From the NCBI GenBank assembly GCA_025356655.1, contig JANXRW010000031.1, positions 1 to 64,000 on the forward strand: a stretch of 64,000 nucleotides of DNA. The letters are read 5' to 3'. The stretch is from Betaproteobacteria bacterium. GTDB lineage: Bacteria; Pseudomonadota; Gammaproteobacteria; Burkholderiales; SHXO01. Below, one piece after another: positions 17,580 to 26,021 of this stretch; position 1 is the first letter of the stretch; each line of letters opens with the position of its first letter. A program made the translations under genes and the position numbers. The notes under the pieces are model-generated. The model was not told the DNA's origin. It made no database searches and was given only the letters and a program-made list of their open reading frames with translations.

Positions 17580-19286
17580 ATGACTGATGAACACCCCACG
17601 CACGGACTGCGGCGTAACCTGACCCACTACGGGGACCCGGACTTCGCACTGTACTTGCGGCGCAGCTTCGCGCGATCCATGGGCTATTCCGTGGAATTGC
17701 TCGAGCGGCCCATCGTCGGGATCGCGCAATCGGGCAGTGGCTTCAACAATTGTCACCGCAACATGCCTGAACTCGTCGATGCCACGCGGCGCGGGGTACT
17801 GGCCGCGGGCGGATTGCCCCTGGACTTCCCGACGGTTTCGCTCGGCGAGACCTTCCTCAGCCCCACCAGTCTGATGTTCCGCAACCTCATGTCCATGGAC
17901 GTCGAGGAGATGATTCGTGCCCAGCCCATGGACGCGGTGGTGCTCATCGGCGGCTGCGACAAGACCGTGCCCGCGCAACTCATGGGGGCGGCCTCGGCGG
18001 ACCTGCCGGCGATTCAACTGGTCACCGGCCCGATGCTGGCCATGGACTACCGCGGTGAGCGCCTGGGCGCCTGCACCGACTGCCGCAGGTTCTGGGCGCG
18101 CTACCGCGCCGGGGAACTCTCTGAGCGCCAGATCGACGACGTGGAGGGCCGCCTTGCGACCACCGCGGGCACCTGCGCCGTGATGGGAACCGCCAGCACG
18201 ATGGCATGCATTGCCGAGGCCCTGGGCATGAGCCTGCCCGGGACCGCGGCCATCCCTGCGGTGCATGCGGACCGACTGCGTGCCGCCGAGGCCAGCGGCG
18301 CGCGCGCTGTGGCCCTGGCCCGCGGCGGGCTGCGCCCCTCGCAGATCATCACGGCGCAATCCGTAGAGAATGCCCTGCGTGTGCTGCTCGCTGTGGGTGG
18401 ATCCACCAATGCGCTCATCCACCTCACGGCAATTGCCGGGCGCCTGGGAATCGACGTCAGCCTGCAGCGGTTGAATGTGCTCTCCGACGAGACGCCCGTT
18501 CTGGTGGACCTGAAGCCGACGGGAGTCCACTACATGCAAGATCTGTTCGCCGGCGGTGGACTCGACGCCGTGCTCTGGGAATTGCGCGACCTGCTGCATC
18601 TGGACTGCCCCACGGTGGGCGGCGAGACGCTGCGCGAGCGCCTGCAGGAGCCGCCGGACTATGTGGACCGCAATATCGTCCGGTCCCGCGACAATCCCGT
18701 CTCGGTGGCGGGCGGTTTGGTTGCGTTGTTTGGCAGCCTCGCGCCGGGCGGAGCGATCATGAAGCGCTCAGCGGCGGATTCGCGTTTGTTCGAGAGGGAA
18801 GGCCGGGCCGTGGTGTTCAAAGGACTCGAGGATCTCGCCGCGCGCATTGACGACCCCGATCTGGACGTCACTGCCGATGATTTCCTGGTGCTGCAGCGGG
18901 CGGGCCCGCGCAGTGCTTCGGGTATGCCCGAGGCGGGGTATCTGCCGATCCCGCGCAAGCTTGCGCAGGCTGGTGTGAAGGATATGGTGCGCATCTCCGA
19001 CGCCCGGATGAGCGGGACGGCTTATGGCACGGTAGTGCTGCACGTGACCCCGGACGCAGAGTCCGGAGGTAATCTGGCGCTCGTGCAGAACGGGGACCGG
19101 ATCCGCCTCTCGGTCAAGGACCGGGCGCTGGAGTTGTGCGTCGACGAGGTAGAACTGGCCCGCCGGAGGCATCACGTGCCCCCGCCTCAGCGGCCCTCGC
19201 GTGGTTACGCCAAGCTGTACGCTGAGCAGGTCCTACAGGCCGACGCCGGCTGCGACTTCAACTTTCTGCGGCAGACGCCACTTTAA
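17580..19286 (+). CDS. IlvD/Edd family dehydratase (sugar-acid dehydratase type)
   Basis: A 568-residue iron-sulfur dehydratase that removes water from a 2,3-dihydroxy acid to give a 2-keto acid. The three cluster cysteines are visible: Cys58 in GFNNCHRNMPEL, Cys126 in GGCDKTVPAQLMG and Cys199 in TAGTCAVMGTASTM. Lys128 is at the metal site. The C-terminal loop RMSGTAYGTVVLHVTPDAESGG holds the catalytic Ser. The spacing and the FNNCH motif fit the [2Fe-2S] arabinonate/xylonate dehydratase branch better than branched-chain-amino-acid IlvD. ATG 17580 follows AAGGAG. Its 3' end overlaps the decayed HD-GYP gene on the other strand by about 30 bases. Confidence 0.88.
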   Translation: MTDEHPTHGLRRNLTHYGDPDFALYLRRSFARSMGYSVELLERPIVGIAQSGSGFNNCHRNMPELVDATRRGVLAAGGLPLDFPTVSLGETFLSPTSLMFRNLMSMDVEEMIRAQPMDAVVLIGGCDKTVPAQLMGAASADLPAIQLVTGPMLAMDYRGERLGACTDCRRFWARYRAGELSERQIDDVEGRLATTAGTCAVMGTASTMACIAEALGMSLPGTAAIPAVHADRLRAAEASGARAVALARGGLRPSQIITAQSVENALRVLLAVGGSTNALIHLTAIAGRLGIDVSLQRLNVLSDETPVLVDLKPTGVHYMQDLFAGGGLDAVLWELRDLLHLDCPTVGGETLRERLQEPPDYVDRNIVRSRDNPVSVAGGLVALFGSLAPGGAIMKRSAADSRLFEREGRAVVFKGLEDLAARIDDPDLDVTADDFLVLQRAGPRSASGMPEAGYLPIPRKLAQAGVKDMVRISDARMSGTAYGTVVLHVTPDAESGGNLALVQNGDRIRLSVKDRALELCVDEVELARRRHHVPPPQRPSRGYAKLYAEQVLQADAGCDFNFLRQTPL

Positions 19287-20284
19287 GCGGCGCGCCGGAC
19301 CCGGGCTCCTCGCCTGGGTCCTGGTAGCGACTGGCGATGGCGAGCAACGCCTGCGCGCTGTCGTGGACAGCCGCCACGCACGCGCGCGTCGAGCTCCTCG
19401 GTCGCTTGGGCGAGGCTCCAGGCTTCCTTGCAGGGCCTGTGGCTGGTGAGCGCGTCGAGCATGTCCGCCACGGTCACGATCCGCGCGGCCAGGGGCATCG
19501 CATCGTCGCGCAACTGTCCCGGATAGCCGGAGCCGTCCAGAAACTCGTGGTGGCAGCCGACAATGTCCATAAGGACGCGCGAGTCGGGCATCTGGGCCAG
19601 TTCGAAATCCCCGATGATCTTCTCCGCAATCTCGCAGCCTTTTTGGACATGGCTCTCCATGCACTCCCGTTGCGCTGCATCGAGCCTCCCAGGCTTGAGC
19701 AGGATGTGGTCGGGGATGCCGATCTTGCCGACCTCGTGCAGCGGCGCGAACAAATAAACGTGCTCGATGAACTCGTCGCGCAGCCGGGTGAACTCGCGTG
19801 CGAGCTGCGTCGAGGCGACCACAGTGCGCACCGCGCCGAGTTCGGTGGAGGTGGTCCTATTGATCAGGTTGCAGAAGAGCACCCGATCACGTTGCACTAG
19901 ATCGGTGAAGGTCGACGGCTCCCGGGAGTCGAAGAAGATCAGGCCCAGGAAGTCCCCGCGAGGGTACATCGGCGCGGTGAACGAGGAGCGGTAGCCCTGG
20001 GCGAGCAGCCACGTCGAATGCTCCGAGGTGGGCTGCACCGCAGCTTGGATGTTGTCGAGCACGCGGAATTCACCGCTGCGCGCCAAGTCACTCAGGGAAG
20101 GGCTGTCCGAGAGTTTGAATTGGTAACCCGAGATGGTCTCGCCACGGCGGGTACTGCTGATGAAGGTCCGCAACGCGTCCTCGTCGCGCTCATAGATGGC
20201 GCAGGCCACGCGGTCGACGCTGGGAGCGCTCCCCAACAGCCGGTCGTGCAGGCGCGACAGCCTTTCGGTGAGCGAACGGGTGCC
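19258..20284 (-). pseudogene. decayed GAF/HD-GYP phosphodiesterase gene
   Basis: An N-terminal GAF-like domain (VACAIYERDEDALRTFISST ... GYRSSFTAPMYPRGDFLGLI) is followed by an HD-GYP domain (PLHEVGKIGIPDHILLKPGR, HVQKGCEIAEKII, HHEFLDGSGYPGQL), the fold that hydrolyses cyclic di-GMP. Several things are wrong. A TAG lies just upstream of SLTERLSRLHDRLLGSAPS and no ATG/GTG precedes the conserved region, only a TTG at 20236. The metal-binding HD reads HE. After KEAWSLAQATEELDARV the natural C-terminus (ACVAAVHDSAQALLAIASRY) continues in another frame and stops at 19258, whereas the original frame runs on as Arg-rich noise to 19283. I read it as a non-functional remnant. Confidence 0.6.
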
Positions 20285-20287
20285 CTA

Positions 20288-20783
20288 AAAAATTGGGTGT
20301 TGCAGCCCGTTGCTGTGCGGGGCAGGAGGGGGAGTGGAGCGGGTCACGGGTGCCTTCGCGCGCTAGTCGGGGGATTGCGCCAGCACAAGCGCTGGCCATC
20401 GGTATCCGCAGCCTGGGGGTTGTAGGCGACGGGAGGACGGTTCCCCGGGGGGGCTGTCGCTACCCCTTAGATGCCCTATGACTAACAGCCGGCAGTGCAA
20501 GGGCTTGAGGACCCAGGGCTGATCTGGATCAAGCCAGCACGCTGGGATTGGCGCAGAAGGCCCGTACCCCCCGCACGAGACGATCGAAGGCCATGCGGCG
20601 GTGCCCCCGTTGTCACCGTCTCGAACAAGGACGCACGCTGCCCAGGAGCGACCCCGACCTTGACTCCAGTCCCCCACCTCGGCTGGCGCGTGAGGCTCGT
20701 CGGGCAAGCGGCGCTTGCCCAATCGGATTGCGCTTCGCACAAACTGTCCTTCGTCGGTGCGATTGGCTATTAAAATAAACACC
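20288..20783. other. intergenic region, no supported gene
   Basis: About 500 bases separate the decayed HD-GYP gene from the MoxR/vWA operon. It may contain the missing 5' part of the HD-GYP gene in degraded form and the operon promoter; an AT-rich patch TATTAAAATAAA lies at about 20769-20780, just before the ATG. No coding frame here has a ribosome site or motif. Confidence 0.4.
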
Positions 20784-22283
20784 ATGGAGACTTCAACCAC
20801 ACGGCTTGGCGCGGTGCTGCGGACGGCCGAGGCGAGACTGAGGGTTCGCTGGAGGCTGCAGCTTGCCGGTCTGCTGCTAGGCTCGACCGCCGCCTGCGCT
20901 GCGGCAGGCGTTCTGCTGCATCGTCTGGGCTCCGCCGCTCCCACAGCGAGCGCCCTGTTGACGCTGGCGCTCGTGCTCGGGCTGGTCGGGACGGGCCTCG
21001 CGCTGGGTCGGCAGTGGCTCGCCTGGGAGGGGGGGGCCCAGGCGACTGCGCGCCTGCTCGACCAGCGAGCCGGGCTACGTGAGGAACTGAATTCAGCCCT
21101 ATGGCTCGGGCGCCAGACCTCGCCCTCGGAATGGGTGGAGGCCCAGGCGCTGCGCGCCGGTGAGACCGCTGCGCGGCTGGACCTAGCGCGACTGCTGCCG
21201 GTGTGGCCGACGCCCGCCCGCCTGAGCGGGGTTCTGGGCGGCGTGTTGCTTGCCGCGGGCATGGCAGCTTGGCCGCTACCCCGTGGCGTGGGGCCGCCGG
21301 CCGCCGCCTCGCCTGGGCTCGCCAGCTTGCCTTCGCCGCTTGCCAGGATAAGTGACCGGCTGGTGCGGGAGCTGCCGGGTCCTGTGGCTGAGCAGTTGCG
21401 CCAGGAACTGGCACAGCTGGATCAATCAGCGGCCACCCCGGTGCAGAAGCAGGCGGCTCTGGCGGCGGCGCGTGAGGCCATCGCGCAGGAGCAGTTGCGG
21501 GTCGCGGCGCTGCGTGCACGCCTGCTTGAAGAGGCCGGCCGCCTGGACGCCAGCCTGCCCCTGGGAGCGGTTGCCACTGCGCTGCGCGAGGGTGACGCGG
21601 GCAGCGCCGTGGGCCAGTTGAGGGAACTCTCGGCCGGACCTGCATCGGCTCCTGCCGACAATCCCAGCGAGACAGCTGCTCACGCGCGGTCGGCATTGCG
21701 CCGGTTGTCGGCGGGCGGCCTCCTCGATGCCGCCGGGGGCATCTCAGACGCCGCGGCCCGGCTGCAGAGGGTCGCCTGGGAGTTGGATCAGATCGAACGG
21801 ATGAACCGGGTGGGAGTGGCCCCGGAGCAAGGAGCCGCGGCGGGGCAGGCTGGGGTGAGCCAGGCTGAGGCGCGGGTCGGAGAAACCTCGGGCAGCGGGG
21901 AAGCCTTGCAGCGGGAGGGCAGCCGCTCCACCGGGGGTGCGCCTCGGGATCGCGAGGCCGTAGCGCAGCCACGCGCCTCCACGGGGACGCAGGGGGGCAG
22001 GGCCGGAAACCCGGTGGGCGCCGCCCCCGCCGAACCGGCGCTGGGGGCGGCGGCCACGCCCCTCGAGGTCACGCTGCGGCGGGAGGCTATCGCCCGGGGC
22101 AGCGACGGGCAGGACCCGGCCCCGGATTGGTTCTATCGCGCGAGTCGGCAACAGCAGTCCCAGCTCGCGCGCACGGGAGACGCAGGCCTCGCGCACTACG
22201 CACAGGCGGGCGATACGGGCCCTGAACCCATTGCACTGCGACATCGACGCTTGGTGCGCGAGTACTTTTCCCGACAACCCTGA
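20784..22283 (+). CDS. DUF4175-like membrane protein of the MoxR/vWA operon
   Basis: A 499-residue protein. Two hydrophobic helices (about 25-45 and 50-70) sit at the N-terminus, followed by a helix WLAWEGGAQATARLLDQRAG, a third hydrophobic stretch near 150, and a long Ala/Gln/Glu-rich coiled-coil-like region (about 200-340) that is probably periplasmic. The last 150 residues are Gly/Ala/Pro-rich linker and end in LRHRRLVREYFSRQP. The N-terminal arrangement resembles DUF4175 proteins, which accompany MoxR-type AAA+ ATPases and von Willebrand A proteins. It is first in a tight five-gene operon with moxR 28 bases downstream. The function of the family is not established. Confidence 0.72.
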   Translation: METSTTRLGAVLRTAEARLRVRWRLQLAGLLLGSTAACAAAGVLLHRLGSAAPTASALLTLALVLGLVGTGLALGRQWLAWEGGAQATARLLDQRAGLREELNSALWLGRQTSPSEWVEAQALRAGETAARLDLARLLPVWPTPARLSGVLGGVLLAAGMAAWPLPRGVGPPAAASPGLASLPSPLARISDRLVRELPGPVAEQLRQELAQLDQSAATPVQKQAALAAAREAIAQEQLRVAALRARLLEEAGRLDASLPLGAVATALREGDAGSAVGQLRELSAGPASAPADNPSETAAHARSALRRLSAGGLLDAAGGISDAAARLQRVAWELDQIERMNRVGVAPEQGAAAGQAGVSQAEARVGETSGSGEALQREGSRSTGGAPRDREAVAQPRASTGTQGGRAGNPVGAAPAEPALGAAATPLEVTLRREAIARGSDGQDPAPDWFYRASRQQQSQLARTGDAGLAHYAQAGDTGPEPIALRHRRLVREYFSRQP

Positions 22284-22311
22284 ATCGACCTGCAACGAGG
22301 AAGTGGCCCAG

Positions 22312-23307
22312 ATGCTCATCGATGTAGACCGGCGCGTAGCGAGTTTCCGTGAGAACTTCGAGATCGTGCGCACCGAGGTCTCGCGCATTATCGTTGGCAA
22401 CGAAGACAATATCATCGGCATCATGACCTGCCTTCTGGCGCGCGGTCACGTGTTGCTCGAGGGCATCCCGGGAATCGGCAAGACCAAACTGGTGCAGGCG
22501 CTAGCCGATGTGCTCCACCTGAAGTTCTCACGAATTCAGTTCACCCCCGACCTGATGCCGGGGGACATCATCGGCAACAACATCGTGCGCGAGGATGAGC
22601 AAGGGCGCCGCAGCTTCGAGTTCGCGCGCGGCCCCATCTTCGCCAACCTCGTTTTGGCGGACGAAATAAACCGCGCGACGCCCAAGACCCAGTCCTCGCT
22701 ACTCGAGGCCATGCAGGAGAACAGCGTCTCAGCGGGCGGGCGAACCCATCCCTTGGAGCAGCCGTTTTTTGTTCTTGCAACCATGAACCCGCTTGAGATG
22801 GAGGGGACCTACTCACTGCCCGAAGCGCAGCTCGACCGCTTCTTTTTTAAACTCCGCTTGGAATTCCCCTCGGCCGCAGACCTGAATGCCATACTGGACC
22901 GCACGACGGCCGCCGAGGAGCCGCAGGTGGGTAGGGTCTTGGGGCAGGGGCAGATCCTGGAGATGCGCGATACGGCCCGCTCGGTGCCCGTGGCACGGCC
23001 GGTTCAGGAGTACGCCATCGCGCTCACACTGGGTACCCATCCGGAGAGTGATCAGGCCACCGCCATGACGCGCCGCTACGTGCGCTTTGGCTCCAGCCCG
23101 CGAGGTACGCAGGCGCTGATACTGGCCGGGAAGGTGCGCGCGCTCCTTTGTGGGCGCTTGCACGTGGCCTGCGAAGACATCCGCGAGGTGGCCCTGAACG
23201 CGCTGCGACATCGGGTGTTGCTCAATTTCGACGCGGAGGCGGACCGGGTGGACGCTGATGCGATCCTGCGCGACCTAATCGCGCGCGTACCCGAGTCGAC
23301 GCACTGA
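22312..23307 (+). CDS. MoxR family AAA+ ATPase
   Basis: A 331-residue AAA+ ATPase. Walker A is GIPGIGKT (51-58), Walker B LVLADE (113-118), then sensor 1 FVLATMNPLEMEGTY and the MoxR signature ARGPIFANLVLADEINRATPKTQSSLLEAM. ATG 22312 with GAGGAAG upstream is preferred over open sequence further upstream that overlaps the preceding gene. MoxR ATPases act with vWA-domain partners as chaperone-like machines that insert metals or activate protein complexes. The two vWA-rich genes and the DUF58 gene directly downstream fit that pairing. Confidence 0.93.
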   Translation: MLIDVDRRVASFRENFEIVRTEVSRIIVGNEDNIIGIMTCLLARGHVLLEGIPGIGKTKLVQALADVLHLKFSRIQFTPDLMPGDIIGNNIVREDEQGRRSFEFARGPIFANLVLADEINRATPKTQSSLLEAMQENSVSAGGRTHPLEQPFFVLATMNPLEMEGTYSLPEAQLDRFFFKLRLEFPSAADLNAILDRTTAAEEPQVGRVLGQGQILEMRDTARSVPVARPVQEYAIALTLGTHPESDQATAMTRRYVRFGSSPRGTQALILAGKVRALLCGRLHVACEDIREVALNALRHRVLLNFDAEADRVDADAILRDLIARVPESTH

Positions 23308-23330
23308 CCCGCGGACCCCGAAGGCTTCCC

Positions 23331-24218
23331 GTGGCAACTCCCGCCGTCCTCCTCGACGAGGCCTTCCTACGCCAGTTGGAGGTGCTGGGGCTTGGTCTGC
23401 GTCGGCCGGCGGCCGGGCAGCTCCGCGGGACGCACCGGTCACGCCGTTCCGGCAGCGGAATGATATTCAGCGACTTCCGGCCGTACAGCCCTGGCGACGA
23501 CGTGCGCCACCTGGACTGGGCCAGCTACCTGCGCCTGGACCGCCTCGTCCTGCGCCTGTTCGAGGAGGAGGCGGACCTACCCGTGCATCTGCTCGTGGAC
23601 TGCAGCGCTTCCATGGACTTCGGCCAACCGAGCAAATTCGATCACGCACGGCGGCTGGCCGCGGCTCTTGCCTACGTGGCGCTCAGTGGGCATGACCGGG
23701 TGAACGTGGCCGGGTTCGCGGCCGATGGTCCGCAGGCGCTTCCCACGTGCCGCGGTCGCAACCAGGCAGCGCAGGTACTGGGCTTCCTCGAGTCACTGCG
23801 ACCTGTCGGCGGCACCCGCCTGCTCGCGTCCTTGCGCGCGTATTTTGGGGGCGCGCGCACGCGCGGGCTCGTCGTGCTCCTGTCGGACTTCCTCGACCGC
23901 GAGGGGGTGGAGCCTGCGCTGGGGCTGCTCGCGCGGTTGGGGCACGAGGTGGTACTCGTGCAGGTGGCGAGCCCGCAGGAGCGCGATCCGGAACTGCCCG
24001 AAGAAGTGGTGCTGGTCGATGCGGAAGACGGTAGTGCGCTGGAACTCGAGATCACCCCGGCGCTGTTACAGGCCTACCGGGACGCCTTCCGCAGCCATAG
24101 CGAGGACATCGAGGCCCGTTGCCGTCGGCAGGGCTGGACTTATCTGGCTGCGGGGACGGAGCGTAGCGTGGAGTCGCTGGTGCTGCGGTCGCTGCGGCAG
24201 GAGGGGCTGCTGCGGTGA
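23331..24218 (+). CDS. DUF58 domain protein
   Basis: A 295-residue soluble partner of MoxR ATPases. It shows the DUF58 hallmark FRPYSPGDDVRHLDW at 49-63 and a metal-ion-dependent adhesion site DCSAS at 90-94, so it carries a vWA-like fold. It begins at GTG 23331, 23 bases after moxR, and its stop overlaps the next start (GTGA). DUF58 proteins are thought to present substrates to, or sense, the MoxR ATPase. No membrane helix is evident. Confidence 0.9.
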   Translation: MATPAVLLDEAFLRQLEVLGLGLRRPAAGQLRGTHRSRRSGSGMIFSDFRPYSPGDDVRHLDWASYLRLDRLVLRLFEEEADLPVHLLVDCSASMDFGQPSKFDHARRLAAALAYVALSGHDRVNVAGFAADGPQALPTCRGRNQAAQVLGFLESLRPVGGTRLLASLRAYFGGARTRGLVVLLSDFLDREGVEPALGLLARLGHEVVLVQVASPQERDPELPEEVVLVDAEDGSALELEITPALLQAYRDAFRSHSEDIEARCRRQGWTYLAAGTERSVESLVLRSLRQEGLLR

Positions 24219-25999
24219 CCCTCACCGGGCTCGGCGCCCCGCTCGGTTTGCTGCTGCTTGGCCTCCTGGGCGCGCTGGTGTTGGGCCTTCATCTGCTCCG
24301 CCCGTCGCCCCCGCAACTACCCACGGCTTCCACACTGATCTGGAGTCGCGTGCTGCGCAATCGGCGCCGGGCGTCCCGGCGCTATCGATGGTGGCTATCG
24401 TTGTTGCTTGCGCTGGCCATCAGCCTGGGCCTGGGCTTGTCTCTGGGTCTGCCGGAGTTCACCGCGCTGTCGGGTCCCGCTCAGCGTCTGGCCCTCGTGC
24501 TGGACGACTCGCCGAGCATGGGCGCGCGCACGGCGGACGGCCGCACGCGCTTCGATCACGCCGTCGATCGTGCACGCAACCTGATCGAGGGGGCCCCAGG
24601 GGGCAGCCGATTCCTCGTGGCCGACACCCTTGGGCAGGTCGCCTTGCCCGCTCTGGGGGGGCGCGAAGCGGCACTGGATGCCTTACGCAGAGTCCGGCCT
24701 AGTCTTGCCGGGGACGCCCAGATGCCCGTCCTCGCGGGGCGGGCGGCCGAACCCTTGGAGGTCGTGCTGCTCACCGACGGGGTTGCTCGGTTGGATGCCG
24801 GCCCCGGCGTGCGGCGCGTGTCGGTGTTCGAGCCCGCGGCCAACGCGGGTATCACGGCCTTTGCCCTGCGCGCGCAACCGGCGCAGCCCGGACACGTGGA
24901 GGCCTTTGTCGAGGTGCTCAACGATTCAACACTCGCACGCGCTTCGGAGTTGCGCTTGAGCGGTGTGCGCGGCGAGCACTGGTCGCGCCGCTTACACTTG
25001 GCCCCAGGTGAGCGCGCCGGGGTCGTGGCTGATCTCAGCGCCTTCTCGGAGGGGCCCGTGCGCGCCGCACTCGTGGGGGGGAGCGACGCGCTCGCGGCTG
25101 ATGACACTGCCGTGGGCTGGGTGCCGGCGCACGGGCGCCTGCGGGTAGGCTGGGTGGGGCCGCGCCGCGGCGCACTGGCCCGCGCACTGCGCGCTCTGCC
25201 GCGGGTGAGCCTGGTGGCGTTGGGCCTGGGCGATCTCGAGCGGGAGCCCGCGGTGGATGTACTGGTGCTGGATCGCCAAGCGCCGGCGCGTGCTCCCCGC
25301 CTGCCCTGCCTCCTCCTGCGTCCTCCCCCGGTTACTTGGCTGCCTTCGGTGGGTGGCAGTCTGGAGGAGGTCACGGTGGCGGCCTGGGACCTCGCCCACC
25401 CGCTGGGCGCGGGCGTAGGGCTGCACGACCTCTGGGTGCGTGGCGCTCTGGCGTTGCGGCAGCCCGCGGCCCAGGGGTTTGCGCCGTTCGCCGGTGGGCC
25501 CGCGGCAGAGCCATTGATCCTGGTCGCCGCGCAGGCGCCACGCCGGGTGGAGTTCGCGTTTGCACTGGAGGACTCCAGCCTGCCTGGTCAGGCAGGGTTT
25601 CCGGGGTTGTTAGCCAACGCCCTGGAATGGCTGACCAGTCCCGCGCCGGTGAGGGTCGCGCGTCTCGGCCCCGTCCATGTCCCACTGCCGGGGGCGCGGG
25701 TCGTGGGCCCCGGAGGCGAGACGGTGCCGGTGCGCGAGGTCCCCGGGGGCACGGGCTTCGATGCTCTGGTGCCGGGGATTTATACGGCCGTCGCCGGCAC
25801 GCAGACTTGGCGGGTGGTGGCTAATGCGGCGGACGCCCGCTTGAGCGCCATCAACCAGAGTGCACTCCAGCCAGGGCAGCCGCCGCCTTTGCCTGGCCTG
25901 GCGTCGGTCCGGGTGGAGGCCTGGGAAGCGATCGTTCTGGCGGTTATGCTGCTGTTGTGTGCGGAGTGGTTCAGCTACCACCGGCGGGTGAGCCTTTGA
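24215..25999 (+). CDS. BatA-like membrane-anchored von Willebrand A protein
   Basis: A 594-residue protein. An N-terminal BatA-type helix pair (10-28, then 58-80) brackets the short cytoplasmic loop LRPSPPQLPTASTLIWSRVL, typical of the aerotolerance BatA N-terminal domain. A vWA domain follows with DDSPS (97-101). The middle part (about 220-480) is a beta-rich periplasmic region and the C-terminus has a final helix near 566-588 (EAWEAIVLAVMLLLCAEWF). It overlaps the DUF58 gene by four bases. With MoxR it likely forms an inner-membrane complex; the target is unknown. Confidence 0.85.
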   Translation: MTLTGLGAPLGLLLLGLLGALVLGLHLLRPSPPQLPTASTLIWSRVLRNRRRASRRYRWWLSLLLALAISLGLGLSLGLPEFTALSGPAQRLALVLDDSPSMGARTADGRTRFDHAVDRARNLIEGAPGGSRFLVADTLGQVALPALGGREAALDALRRVRPSLAGDAQMPVLAGRAAEPLEVVLLTDGVARLDAGPGVRRVSVFEPAANAGITAFALRAQPAQPGHVEAFVEVLNDSTLARASELRLSGVRGEHWSRRLHLAPGERAGVVADLSAFSEGPVRAALVGGSDALAADDTAVGWVPAHGRLRVGWVGPRRGALARALRALPRVSLVALGLGDLEREPAVDVLVLDRQAPARAPRLPCLLLRPPPVTWLPSVGGSLEEVTVAAWDLAHPLGAGVGLHDLWVRGALALRQPAAQGFAPFAGGPAAEPLILVAAQAPRRVEFAFALEDSSLPGQAGFPGLLANALEWLTSPAPVRVARLGPVHVPLPGARVVGPGGETVPVREVPGGTGFDALVPGIYTAVAGTQTWRVVANAADARLSAINQSALQPGQPPPLPGLASVRVEAWEAIVLAVMLLLCAEWFSYHRRVSL

Positions 26000-26021
26000 T
26001 CGGGTGGGTGGAGGCCCGCGC

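Noticed and set aside
20548-20700. CxxC motif (CPRCHRL) suggesting a zinc-ribbon protein
   Set aside because: The frame continues as random sequence and no ribosome site precedes it.
20363-21262. A 299-residue minus-strand frame at the start of the MoxR operon
   Set aside because: Low-complexity Arg/Ser/Pro composition and antisense to the DUF4175-like gene.
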